From: Enterobacter oligotrophicus | Lineage (GTDB): Bacteria > Pseudomonadota > Gammaproteobacteria > Enterobacterales > Enterobacteriaceae | Direction of reading: 5' to 3' | NCBI RefSeq assembly: GCF_009176645.1 | Contig: NZ_AP019007.1 | Location: 3,720,001 to 3,784,000, forward strand | Length of the DNA: 64,000 nucleotides | Shown here: positions 56,364 through 64,000 of the stretch, in pieces | How the letters are laid out: each line of letters begins with the position of its first letter | How positions within the stretch are numbered: position 1 is the first letter of the stretch | The notes under the pieces: model-generated | What the model was told of the DNA's origin: nothing | Databases searched by the model: none | Seen by the model: the letters and a program-made list of their open reading frames with translations, nothing else | Made by a program: the position numbers and the translations under genes

Positions 56364-57571
56364 AAGAGCCCCCACTCCTGTCGTTTGGTCTTCATTCGTT
56401 CACTGTAGCGCTGGTAATGTTTTGGTTTAGTGGGGCTAAAAGAGAGCGCGCGGCACCAGTAGTCATTATTAAGAAGTACCTTACATATGCGCCTCCAGGA
56501 GGGAATATCTCTGGAGCCGATATCGCCTTCCTGGGTCTCCGGGATGTCGGCCATCCCTCTTTTTTGATACCAGTGCAGATAGATCGCAATTTTATTGCGG
56601 TAATGTTCCGCCGTTTGCTGCGGCATGCTGTCGAGTAAGAACATCGCGTATTCTTGCCAGCAAAGATGATCGGGCTTAAGAAGTTTGCGGTGTCCGTAGA
56701 AGTGGTTATTGTGACCCGCGTATATCCCTCCGCTGCGCACGCCGCTGACCCTTTCGCACATGGCCGCCCAGCGTTCTGGCTCTACCACGTGATAGAGCCA
56801 TAATCCCTGACGCTGCTCCGGGCCAAACGGTTCACAGATGCGCATATAGCGCGGCGGAACGCCCGCCTGATACATCAGGTCGTAGAGAGGGTTATAGCAA
56901 CAGCCACTCCTGGCGAACCATGTCCAGATATCGGCCGTTTTCCAGTCGTACATTGGATAGATGTACCAGGCATGCCCGCCTGGTGCGACGGTCGTCCAGG
57001 GTTTATCGTCGGCAAAACGCTGTTTGCGTTCATTCGCGATAGTGAGAAAACGATTGTAGGATTCATCGGCACGGATACCGATCATGACTGCGGCGGGACG
57101 CTTCTGCGCAAACCAGTCTGAGAATGAACGTACAAATGCTTCGAATGTCATGCCGGGCTGGTAGAAATCAAAGTAATCAGTAACGGTAATCGCCCATTCA
57201 GGTGGTTGACGAACCCATGTTTTGCCAGGTTCCCAGCATTGCCATTCAGGCTGGTATTGTGAAAGCGAATTTTGCGTGGTGAGCGGCAGTGCAACCCAAT
57301 AAAAGTGGTCAATCACGTCCTGATATTGTGCGTACATTTTATTGACGTGCTCAATGGTACAGGAAAATTGTGCTTCCCAGTCAATAAACAGTACGCTGAA
57401 CTTTTTATGTTGCGCACGTGCCCGTTGCGCGGTGAGATGCAACATAATGGTGGAATCTTTGCCCCCGGAAAAGGAAACGCAGACGCGAGAGAAATTCGCG
57501 AGTGTCCATTCGATTCGCTCTTGCGCGGCTTCAAGCACATTACAGGAAAGGGGATATTTATAGAGTGACAT
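56348..57571 (-). CDS. ybdN: PAPS-reductase-like PP-loop protein (IbrA-like)
   Basis: The 407-residue product (from MSLYKYPLSCNV at 57571; 406 in E. coli) has an N-terminal PP-loop ATP pyrophosphatase motif VSFSGGKDSTIMLHL (about residues 31-45) like PAPS reductases. A central WYIYPMYDWKTADIWTWFARSG and a C-terminal DUF3440-type part follow. It is cotranscribed with ybdM. PP-loop enzymes activate their substrate with ATP, often to insert sulfur; the substrate here is not known. Confidence 0.88.
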   Translation of the reverse strand: MSLYKYPLSCNVLEAAQERIEWTLANFSRVCVSFSGGKDSTIMLHLTAQRARAQHKKFSVLFIDWEAQFSCTIEHVNKMYAQYQDVIDHFYWVALPLTTQNSLSQYQPEWQCWEPGKTWVRQPPEWAITVTDYFDFYQPGMTFEAFVRSFSDWFAQKRPAAVMIGIRADESYNRFLTIANERKQRFADDKPWTTVAPGGHAWYIYPMYDWKTADIWTWFARSGCCYNPLYDLMYQAGVPPRYMRICEPFGPEQRQGLWLYHVVEPERWAAMCERVSGVRSGGIYAGHNNHFYGHRKLLKPDHLCWQEYAMFLLDSMPQQTAEHYRNKIAIYLHWYQKRGMADIPETQEGDIGSRDIPSWRRICKVLLNNDYWCRALSFSPTKPKHYQRYSERMKTKRQEWGLLCNND

Positions 57572-57734
57572 GTTCAATCTCTTCTTGAGGATGAATGTCC
57601 GGAATCTTTTTTACTCCAAATAGAGATTGATAGTAACGTAATTGCTTGAAGATTAAAACGATAAATCATTCCTGACTCTAATAGCTGCGGTGTTGCTTAA
57701 ATGCGATGTTCAACATTTAAGCAACACCCGGAAT

Positions 57735-58634
57735 TTATTCTTCGTCTATTTTATCAATGAAGTGAGAAAACACGTGGCTGTTCAGTGCAGAGCGGTTGTA
57801 CAGCATATAGGCATCCATGTCGGGTAATTCAAACGGCATGGTTATACTCTTCAGATTTAATACTTTTTTATATTGTTCAAAAATCGGGGCAGGTACAGTT
57901 CCTATTAAATCAGTCGTACTAATAATATTTAGTATGGAAATAAATGAGTCGCCGCGAAAGGCAATGTTCCTCTCCGGGAAGAGAAGCTCAGTCTGCGCAC
58001 GATACTCTTTTATGCCATTTTCCTGGCTACGGAGTTGGGCGAATTTCTCCTCAACCAGCCCTTCATAAGTGATGTGATCGTTAAGGCGGGAGTGCTCATT
58101 ACGGGCGACTAAAAGCACAGGGAACTTGAAGTACGGACGACAAATCACCGAGCGGTTATTGATGGGGGCGAGGGTAACAATCAGATCCGCTTTACGGTAG
58201 GCCAGTAAATCTTCAGCGGTTTCGGGTGCCAGTACCACATCGTATTGATCTACCTGATAGTTTTCTTCTGTCAGTAAATGTTCCAGCAGTCCGGACAAGC
58301 GCCCCTGGATGATGATCTGCGGACAGTAGATAACAAAACTTTTCTTAAGCTCTGAACCATTCATAATGTTAATGGTTTGCTCTAACTGATTGAGATTTTT
58401 TTCCAGATGTTGGTGTAAGTTCGCACCCACTGTTGTTGGTGTGATTCCCTTACCTGAGCGTATAAACAGCGGGTCATTGAGTTGTGTACGCAGACGCTGC
58501 AAGGACTGGCTAACCGCTGACGGAGTGATATAGAGCGTTTCTGCTGCTCTGCTGATGCTGAGATGCTGGTAAATGCATTCAAAAATAACCAGCAGATTGA
58601 GATCAAATTTTTTAAGGTCATAGAGGTTTGCCAT
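57735..58634 (-). CDS. ybdO: LysR-family regulator
   Basis: The 299-residue product matches E. coli YbdO (CitR). The N-terminal winged helix-turn-helix is in HLSISRAAETLYITPSAVSQSLQRLRTQLNDPLFIR, and the rest is the effector-binding domain. It is transcribed alone toward ybdN. In E. coli dsbG lies beyond it; here a long intergenic region does. Confidence 0.9.
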   Translation of the reverse strand: MANLYDLKKFDLNLLVIFECIYQHLSISRAAETLYITPSAVSQSLQRLRTQLNDPLFIRSGKGITPTTVGANLHQHLEKNLNQLEQTINIMNGSELKKSFVIYCPQIIIQGRLSGLLEHLLTEENYQVDQYDVVLAPETAEDLLAYRKADLIVTLAPINNRSVICRPYFKFPVLLVARNEHSRLNDHITYEGLVEEKFAQLRSQENGIKEYRAQTELLFPERNIAFRGDSFISILNIISTTDLIGTVPAPIFEQYKKVLNLKSITMPFELPDMDAYMLYNRSALNSHVFSHFIDKIDEE

Positions 58635-58994
58635 ACTTCATCCTGAGTGAGCTGTGTTTATGGTGGTTATCTCATAATTGATAACTATAGTTCGAAGCTA
58701 ACCATTTACAATCCGTGTAGTTAACTTACTTAAACTGCTTTGAATACCAGCTTAATATATCATGACGCTGGATAAATGAAATAGAACTTCATGGGTCTTT
58801 AAGATATTTTTATCTTTGAAAATTTATATGTTTTTCGCATCTACTAATTATGATGAATACATTTGCTTGAGATATTATTATTTCAAATTATATCCCAGGA
58901 TACCTTTCCGGAGTTTGTTGCTATTCATTCTCATTAATGGGGGTGAAAATAATTTATCGGTAAAAGGAAAGTATATTCGACAAAACCTATCACA
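58635..58994. other. AT-rich intergenic region between ybdO and the candidate RNA
   Basis: No convincing gene is seen. The dyad at 58687-58701 may be regulatory. A plus-strand open frame at 58816-59001 has no ribosome binding site and was not called. E. coli carries dsbG in this interval; no remnant of it could be recognised by eye. Confidence 0.5.
58687..58701. promoter_or_regulatory. LysR/OxyR-type dyad upstream of ybdO
   Basis: ATAGTTCGAAGCTAA contains the imperfect dyad TAGTTCGAAGCTA with the T-N11-A layout of LysR-family sites. It lies 53 bases before ybdO, so autoregulation is the simplest reading. It also fits one OxyR half-site pattern, but ahpC is more than 600 bases away. Confidence 0.35.
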
Positions 58995-58999
58995 GCCAT

Positions 59000-59178
59000 A
59001 GGCAGGAACGCCTGCAGGATGGATTGCCCTGAGCTTTCACCAGTGTTGTAATCAATGCGCTGTTACGACCTTGATATAAAGGTATGTAGAGCGCAACGCA
59101 ACGCCAGCTTCGGCTGGCACTGAATGTACCTGCGGGGAGTTCAGGTATCAGGGCCGCCCGGTGAGGCGGCCTTTTTAC
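59000..59178 (+). ncRNA. Candidate structured small RNA with terminator
   Basis: Four hairpins stand in a row: GCAGGAACGCCTGC (59002-59015), GCCAGCTTCGGCTGGC with a TTCG tetraloop (59103-59118), ACCTGCGGGGAGTTCAGGT (59128-59146), and GGCCGCC/GGCGGCC (59152-59171) followed by TTTTTA, a good terminator. There is no open frame of note. The GC-rich folded block is framed by AT-rich sequence and ends about 145 bases before ahpC. I cannot assign it to a known RNA family. The 5' end is a guess. Confidence 0.55.
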
Positions 59179-59322
59179 TTTAGGGGCCTCTTCACAAGGT
59201 TCACCATGCTGTCTTGTTTAAGTTGTTAGGTATGGCTGATTGATTTGATACAGCAAACACATTAGCCCCGACGAGCAAAGTTGGTTACCTTACATCTCAA
59301 CGAAAACACGGAGGAAGTACAG

Positions 59323-59886
59323 ATGTCTTTGATTAACACCAAAATTAAACCTTTCAAAAACCAGGCGTTCAAAAACGGTGAATTCATCGAAGTCACCGAG
59401 AAAGATACCGAAGGCCGCTGGAGCGTCTTCTTCTTCTATCCGGCTGACTTCACCTTTGTTTGCCCGACTGAACTGGGCGACGTGGCAGATCACTACGATG
59501 AACTGCAGAAACTGGGCGTAGACGTTTACTCTGTGTCTACCGACACCCATTTCACCCACAAAGCGTGGCACAGCAGCTCTGAAACCATTGCGAAAATCAA
59601 ATACGCGATGATCGGCGACCCGACTGGCGCCCTGACCCGTAACTTCGACAATATGCGTGAAGATGAAGGCCTGGCCGACCGCGCCACCTTCGTTGTTGAC
59701 CCGCAGGGTATTATCCAGGCTATCGAAGTTACCGCTGAAGGTATCGGCCGTGATGCTTCTGACCTGCTGCGCAAAGTGAAAGCCGCTCAGTATGTTGCTT
59801 CTCACCCAGGCGAAGTCTGCCCGGCGAAATGGAAAGAAGGCGAAGCGACTCTGGCTCCATCTCTGGACCTGGTTGGCAAGATCTAA
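59323..59886 (+). CDS. ahpC: Alkyl hydroperoxide peroxidase subunit C
   Basis: AhpC (187 residues from [11 protein letters not shown] at 59323, preceded by GGAGG) is a typical 2-Cys peroxiredoxin removing H2O2 and organic peroxides in the cytoplasm. The peroxidatic cysteine is in [10 protein letters not shown] (Cys47) and the resolving one in GEVCPAKW (Cys166). Almost identical to E. coli. A REP-like pair lies between it and ahpF, which could lower ahpF level relative to ahpC. OxyR control is expected, but no clear tandem site was found by eye. Confidence 0.97.
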   Translation: MSLINTKIKPFKNQAFKNGEFIEVTEKDTEGRWSVFFFYPADFTFVCPTELGDVADHYDELQKLGVDVYSVSTDTHFTHKAWHSSSETIAKIKYAMIGDPTGALTRNFDNMREDEGLADRATFVVDPQGIIQAIEVTAEGIGRDASDLLRKVKAAQYVASHPGEVCPAKWKEGEATLAPSLDLVGKI

Positions 59887-59895
59887 GTCTGTAAA

Positions 59896-59962
59896 GCCTG
59901 GCGGCGCTGCGCTTGCACAGGCCTACAGTATCGTAGGTCGGGTAAACGAAGTGCCACCCGGC
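59896..59962. repeat. REP/BIME-like palindromic pair (ahpC-ahpF)
   Basis: GGCGGCGCTGCGCTTGCACA and the facing GGTCGGGTAAACGAAGTGCC are degenerate REP units between ahpC and ahpF. Confidence 0.7.
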
Positions 59963-60073
59963 AATCAATGGGCGCACCCGCGCCCATTTCATTCCAGCAC
60001 CATGATGCAAGTTGCATTCAGGCCGCCCGTATAAGGCAGCTTGCATGATGACGTTTTTAGAGAGGGAAGAACA

Positions 60074-61639
60074 ATGCTCGACACAAACATGAAAACCCAG
60101 CTCAAGGCCTACCTTGAGAAACTGACCAAACCTGTTGAGCTGATTGCCACGCTGGACGACAGCGCGAAATCGGCAGAAATCAAGGAACTGCTGGCAGAGA
60201 TCGCCGAGCTGTCACCGAAGGTGACCTTCAAAGAAGATAACGCGCTGCCAGTGCGTAAGCCATCCTTCCTGATCACCAATCCTGGTTCTGACCAGGGGCC
60301 ACGCTTCGCGGGTTCTCCGCTGGGGCATGAATTTACATCACTGGTGCTGGCCCTGCTGTGGACCGGTGGTCATCCGTCAAAAGAGGCGCAGGAATTGCTG
60401 GAGCAGATCCGCGATATCGACGGTGATTTTGAGTTTGAAACCTATTACTCACTCTCCTGCCACAACTGCCCGGACGTGGTGCAGGCGCTGAACCTGATGT
60501 CGGTGCTGAACCCGCGCATTAAACACACGGCGATTGACGGTGGCACGTTCCAGAACGAAATCACCGATCGCAACGTGATGGGGGTTCCGGCGGTCTATAT
60601 GAACGGTCAGGAGTTCGGCCAGGGGCGTATGACGCTGACCGAAATCGTGGCAAAAGTGGATACTGGCGCGGAAAAACGTGCGGCAGAAGCGCTGAACAAA
60701 CGCGATGCCTATGATGTGCTGATTGTGGGTTCCGGCCCGGCGGGCGCAGCGGCTGCAGTGTATTCTGCCCGTAAAGGGATTCGTACCGGTCTGATGGGCG
60801 AACGCTTTGGTGGTCAGGTACTGGATACCGTGGATATCGAAAACTACATTTCCGTGCCGAAAACCGAAGGCCAGAAACTGGCGGGCGCACTGAAGGCGCA
60901 CGTCAGCGATTACGATGTGGATGTCATTGACAGCCAGAGTGCCAGCAAGCTGGTTCCTGCCGCGGTAGAAGGTGGTTTACACCAGATTGAAACCGCGTCT
61001 GGCGCGGTGCTGAAAGCACGCAGCATTATCATTGCCACCGGTGCTAAATGGCGCAATATGAACGTGCCGGGTGAAGATCAGTATCGAACCAAAGGCGTGA
61101 CCTACTGCCCGCACTGCGACGGCCCGCTGTTCAAAGGCAAACGTGTGGCGGTCATCGGCGGTGGTAACTCCGGTGTGGAAGCGGCTATCGACCTGGCGGG
61201 TATTGTTGAACACGTTACCCTGCTGGAGTTCGCCCCTGAAATGAAAGCGGACCAGGTGCTGCAGGATAAAGTCCGTAGCCTGAAAAACGTCGACATCGTG
61301 TTGAATGCGCAGACGACGGAAGTGAAGGGCGACGGCAGCAAAGTGACGGGTCTGGAATACCGTGACCGCGTGAGTGGCGATGTTCACAGCGTGGCGCTGG
61401 CGGGAATTTTCGTTCAGATTGGTCTGCTGCCAAACACCACCTGGCTGGAAGGCGCGATCGAGCGCAACCGTATGGGCGAAATCATCATTGACGCCAAATG
61501 CGAAACCAGCGTGAAAGGTGTGTTTGCGGCGGGTGACTGCACCACCGTTCCATACAAACAGATCATCATTGCCACCGGTGAGGGGGCGAAAGCATCGCTG
61601 AGTTCGTTTGATTATCTGATTCGCACCAAAACAGCATAA
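60074..61639 (+). CDS. ahpF: Alkyl hydroperoxide reductase subunit F
   Basis: AhpF (521 residues from [13 protein letters not shown] at 60074) passes electrons from NADH to AhpC. The N-terminal double thioredoxin-like domain has the redox pair CHNC; then comes the FAD motif [11 protein letters not shown], the second redox pair CPHC, the NADH motif [14 protein letters not shown], and [15 protein letters not shown] near the end. A reading from 60041 adds 11 residues upstream of AGAGAGGGAAG and is rejected. Confidence 0.97.
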   Translation: MLDTNMKTQLKAYLEKLTKPVELIATLDDSAKSAEIKELLAEIAELSPKVTFKEDNALPVRKPSFLITNPGSDQGPRFAGSPLGHEFTSLVLALLWTGGHPSKEAQELLEQIRDIDGDFEFETYYSLSCHNCPDVVQALNLMSVLNPRIKHTAIDGGTFQNEITDRNVMGVPAVYMNGQEFGQGRMTLTEIVAKVDTGAEKRAAEALNKRDAYDVLIVGSGPAGAAAAVYSARKGIRTGLMGERFGGQVLDTVDIENYISVPKTEGQKLAGALKAHVSDYDVDVIDSQSASKLVPAAVEGGLHQIETASGAVLKARSIIIATGAKWRNMNVPGEDQYRTKGVTYCPHCDGPLFKGKRVAVIGGGNSGVEAAIDLAGIVEHVTLLEFAPEMKADQVLQDKVRSLKNVDIVLNAQTTEVKGDGSKVTGLEYRDRVSGDVHSVALAGIFVQIGLLPNTTWLEGAIERNRMGEIIIDAKCETSVKGVFAAGDCTTVPYKQIIIATGEGAKASLSSFDYLIRTKTA

Positions 61640-61667
61640 TAAAAGAAAGTAAGACTACACCTGCACA

Positions 61668-61696
61668 GCCGCCTCATCATGGGGCGGCTTTTTTTT
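61668..61696 (+). terminator. ahpF terminator
   Basis: AGCCGCC and GGGCGGCT form a stem with a short loop followed by eight T residues, 30 bases after ahpF. Confidence 0.85.
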
Positions 61697-61820
61697 ACGC
61701 TTATTTTACTCTCGATTCTTTCTCTTCCGAAAGTGACTGCCTGCTTTGATCAAAGAAATAAATGCATGTGCTGATAATATCTGCCAGATTTTTTTTCGCA
61801 GATAATTATTTATATTTTAT

Positions 61821-62396
61821 ATGAATGATACAAATGTATTTACAGCTTCAATATATGACGCATTGTCATCATTTGAATTAACGGGATTAGCCTTTCGCGA
61901 TTTTTTTAATGCGGAAGAAATGACCTCGCGACAACGCGCAACAGGCCAGTTATGCCCGGAGAGTGGAAAGTGGCTTGAGGCTGCCTGGCTGGATATGGAG
62001 TATGACTTCAGCGCGCTGTTTCTGGGCCCGATGGCACCCCTGGCTGCACCTTATGCCTCGGTTTACCTTGACGATGAGCCGCTGTTGATGGGGGCCACAA
62101 CCCTTGGCGTCCGTGAGTTTTTGCACAGTGTTGGGCTTTTCGTCAGCGAAGAAAACCGTATTCCGGATGACCATATCAGTTTTGAGCTGGAACTGGTCGT
62201 GATGCTCTCCGCCTGTGCCCGGAAATCACCGCAGTACCACGATGCGCTTAACCGATTTGTATGTGGCCATCTTGAATTATGGCTGCCCGCATTTATCGAG
62301 AAAATAAACAATAACGCGAAAACATCTGCAATTAAACATATCGCATTGCTATTGACTAATTGGTTTGATGAATTAAAAGCGAGAGTAATATTATGA
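61821..62396 (+). CDS. TorD/DmsD-family molybdoenzyme chaperone
   Basis: The 191-residue product resembles DmsD/TorD chaperones: the all-helical fold, the text LGPMAPLAAPYASVYLD and a late ALNRFVCGHLELWLPAFIEKI fit the family. Such proteins bind the Tat signal of the partner enzyme and hold it until the molybdenum cofactor is in place. It overlaps the molybdoenzyme gene by 4 bases and comes first, the reverse of the E. coli dmsABC layout. FNR control is plausible for this function, but only a single half-site (TTGAT near 61746) was seen. Confidence 0.82.
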   Translation: MNDTNVFTASIYDALSSFELTGLAFRDFFNAEEMTSRQRATGQLCPESGKWLEAAWLDMEYDFSALFLGPMAPLAAPYASVYLDDEPLLMGATTLGVREFLHSVGLFVSEENRIPDDHISFELELVVMLSACARKSPQYHDALNRFVCGHLELWLPAFIEKINNNAKTSAIKHIALLLTNWFDELKARVIL

Positions 62397-64000
62397 GCAA
62401 TGATACTGGACAACTGAACAGACGCTCCTTTTTAAAAGGTCTGATTGCGTTGGGTGCAGTTGCCGCGTTACCGGGTGGATTACTCTCCTCCCGCTGCGCG
62501 CTGGCGCAACCGCCCATTCCGTTTAACCCAAAAACCTACAAAATTTTCCGTAACGCCTGTCCGCGTAACTGCTACGACACCTGCAGCTTAAAGACCTGGG
62601 TGAAAGATGACGTTATCACCTTCGTTGACGGGGCTAGCGAATCGACCTACACCCACGGCGCGCCTTGCGTGAAAGGGCTGACCTATCCGCGTCGCGTTTA
62701 CTCCCCGGATCGTATCAAGTACCCGATGATTCAGGATGGACGTGGCAGCGGCAAATGGCGTCGCGTCTCGTGGGATGAAGCCATGCAGAAGATAGCCAGC
62801 AAGATGCTGGAGATCAAAAAGAAAGACGGTTCCATGCTTGGTCTCGCGCTGTCGAAATACTCCGGTAACCTCGGCGTAATGAGTTATGCCGTTGAGGGGA
62901 TGATGTCCTCTCTGGGCTACACCACGCGCTTTGCGGGTACGCCATGCTGGCCTGCGGGGATCGACGCACAGCATTACGACATGGGTGACATGTGGTGTAA
63001 CGACCCGGAAGACATGGTGAAAGCCAAATACATCATTCTCTGGGGGGCGAACCCGGCGTGGTGCTCCATGCACTCCATGAAGTACATCTACCAGGCGCGT
63101 GAGAAAGGGGCGAAGGTGGTGGTGATTGACCCACTGTTCTCGCAAACTGCCGCAAAAGCCGATCTCTATCTGCGCGTTCGCCCAGGTTCTGACGGTGCGC
63201 TGGCGCTGGGCATGGCGCGCCATTTGCTGGATATTGGCCGCGTCGATCAGGATTTTGTAAACAACTTTGCTCACGGTTACCCGGAGTTTGAGCAATATCT
63301 GCGTAATAACATTACGGTGGAGTGGGCGTCTGAGATCTGTGGTCTTTCCGCCGATGTGATTCGTCAACTGGCAGAAGAATTTACCGCCGTGAAGCCTGCC
63401 ACCGTCTGGATTGGTTATGGCATGCAGCGCCACGTTAACGGTGGCGCGAATGTGCGCGCAATTGATGCATTTGTCGCCATGACCGGCAACATCGGTGTGG
63501 AAGGGGGCGGCGCTCGCTACGGTCACTTGCAGACCTGGGGCTACAACTATCACGCGATGACGCAGAAGCCACCTGAGGGATCTGTGGGCATGGAGGGGGC
63601 GGGTGGCCCGGTGGGCGAGTTCGTCAGCGACAGCGGCGAAAAGCGCCAGTACGCCGACCGTGCGCTGAACCTGAACCAGACCGCGCAGAGCATTCTGGAC
63701 GCTAACGATCCGCCAATCCGTATGCTGTGGGTCGCCTGTAAGAACCCGTTCGCACAGGACTTCGACCGTAACAAAATGGAAAAGGCCTTCAGCAAGCTGG
63801 AGATGGTGGTGTGTGTCGATCAGTTCTTTAACGAGACGGTACAACACGCGGACATCGTACTGCCGGTGACCACCACCTTTGAGCACTGGGATCTCTCATC
63901 GTCGTACTGGCACTACTGGCTCTCGATAAACGAACCGGCGATCAAGCCAATGTACGAGTGCAAGAGCGATCTCGATATTGCCGTACTGCTCTCCCGCACC
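62393..64000 (+). CDS. Tat-exported molybdopterin oxidoreductase, DMSO reductase family (partial)
   Basis: The first 536 codons are in the window and the gene runs off the right end. A Tat signal is seen in NRRSFLKGL (residues 9-17) followed by a hydrophobic stretch. A [4Fe-4S] site is C56-x3-C60-x3-C64-x27-C92. The molybdopterin-guanine-dinucleotide text VIDPLFSQTAAKADLYLRVRPGSDGALALGM is clear. The expected molybdenum-ligand position appears to be Cys185 (GTPCWPAGIDAQ), not the serine of true DMSO reductases. It is likely periplasmic, followed by iron-sulfur and membrane-anchor genes outside the window. The electron acceptor is not known; a sulfur compound is possible. Confidence 0.85.
   Translation, partial: MSNDTGQLNRRSFLKGLIALGAVAALPGGLLSSRCALAQPPIPFNPKTYKIFRNACPRNCYDTCSLKTWVKDDVITFVDGASESTYTHGAPCVKGLTYPRRVYSPDRIKYPMIQDGRGSGKWRRVSWDEAMQKIASKMLEIKKKDGSMLGLALSKYSGNLGVMSYAVEGMMSSLGYTTRFAGTPCWPAGIDAQHYDMGDMWCNDPEDMVKAKYIILWGANPAWCSMHSMKYIYQAREKGAKVVVIDPLFSQTAAKADLYLRVRPGSDGALALGMARHLLDIGRVDQDFVNNFAHGYPEFEQYLRNNITVEWASEICGLSADVIRQLAEEFTAVKPATVWIGYGMQRHVNGGANVRAIDAFVAMTGNIGVEGGGARYGHLQTWGYNYHAMTQKPPEGSVGMEGAGGPVGEFVSDSGEKRQYADRALNLNQTAQSILDANDPPIRMLWVACKNPFAQDFDRNKMEKAFSKLEMVVCVDQFFNETVQHADIVLPVTTTFEHWDLSSSYWHYWLSINEPAIKPMYECKSDLDIAVLLSRT

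Noticed and set aside
58816..59001. 61-codon plus-strand open frame between ybdO and ahpC
   Set aside because: No ribosome binding site, composition explained by AT-richness, and no resemblance to DsbG or any known peptide.
59180..59322. OxyR site upstream of ahpC
   Set aside because: No tandem pair of ATAG-type half-sites could be recognised close to the gene.
61740..61760. FNR site upstream of the chaperone-molybdoenzyme genes
   Set aside because: Only one half-site (TTGAT) is present; the partner ATCAA at the right distance is missing.
62588..63886. 432-codon minus-strand open frame
   Set aside because: It is antisense to the molybdoenzyme gene, whose cofactor motifs are clear; it has no start signal and no recognisable domain.

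Overview
The window looks like a chromosomal segment of an Enterobacteriaceae species close to Enterobacter (Enterobacter/Lelliottia/Klebsiella side). The evidence is the near-identity of many products to E. coli K-12 proteins (BetA/B/I, EntA-F, Fep, CstA, YbdD, AhpC/F), the E. coli-like order entD-fepA-fes-ybdZ-entF-fepCGD-entS-fepB-entCEBAH-cstA-ybdD followed by hcxA, mtnE(ybdL), ybdM, ybdN, ybdO and ahpCF, and a complete Klebsiella/Enterobacter-type methionine salvage set (mtnKA, mtnDCB) that E. coli K-12 lacks. No rRNA, tRNA, CRISPR array or insertion sequence was seen.

Layout. 1-1.2 kb: an AT-rich intergenic region, then a cold-shock-domain protein. 1.3-6.3 kb: a five-gene peptide/nickel-type ABC importer on the minus strand. 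6.5-7.2 kb: a GNAT acetyltransferase. 7.3-13.2 kb: the choline-to-glycine-betaine osmoprotection locus betIBA with divergent betT and a BetI operator-like palindrome between them. 13.2-16.7 kb: an AT-rich accessory island holding a truncated antitoxin, an unknown one-TM protein, a SymE-type toxin with a SymR-like antisense RNA, and a three-gene module of a HExxH protein, a small lipoprotein and an Hcp-family protein (candidate orphan type VI secretion cargo). 16.8-20.3 kb: sitABCD Mn/Fe importer with adjacent Fur- and MntR-type operators. 20.3-39.1 kb: the entire enterobactin synthesis, export, uptake and esterase region, with Fur boxes in its three divergent promoters; fepE is absent. 39.3-41.7 kb: cstA-ybdD carbon-starvation transporter.

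41.7-44.4 kb: a RelE-type toxin with its HTH antitoxin and an SDR oxidoreductase, placed between ybdD and hcxA. 44.6-49.5 kb: a ribose-type ABC importer plus an LVIVD-repeat protein beside the methylthioribose salvage genes. 49.6-55.7 kb: mtnK/mtnA, two small DNA-binding regulators, mtnDCB and mtnE; tandem MetJ boxes lie in both divergent promoters, so the salvage pathway appears to be under methionine control. 55.7-58.6 kb: ybdM-ybdN (IbrB/IbrA-like) and the LysR regulator ybdO. 58.6-59.3 kb: a long intergenic region with a strongly structured candidate small RNA where E. coli has dsbG. 59.3-61.6 kb: ahpC-ahpF peroxidase. 61.8-64.0 kb: a TorD/DmsD-type chaperone followed by a Tat-exported molybdoenzyme that runs off the end.

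Together the genes handle osmotic stress, iron and manganese acquisition, carbon starvation, sulfur salvage and peroxide stress, with accessory conflict-type genes inserted in the joints. Many gene junctions carry REP/BIME-like palindromes or a second palindromic repeat containing CCCTCTCCC...GGGAGAGGG.
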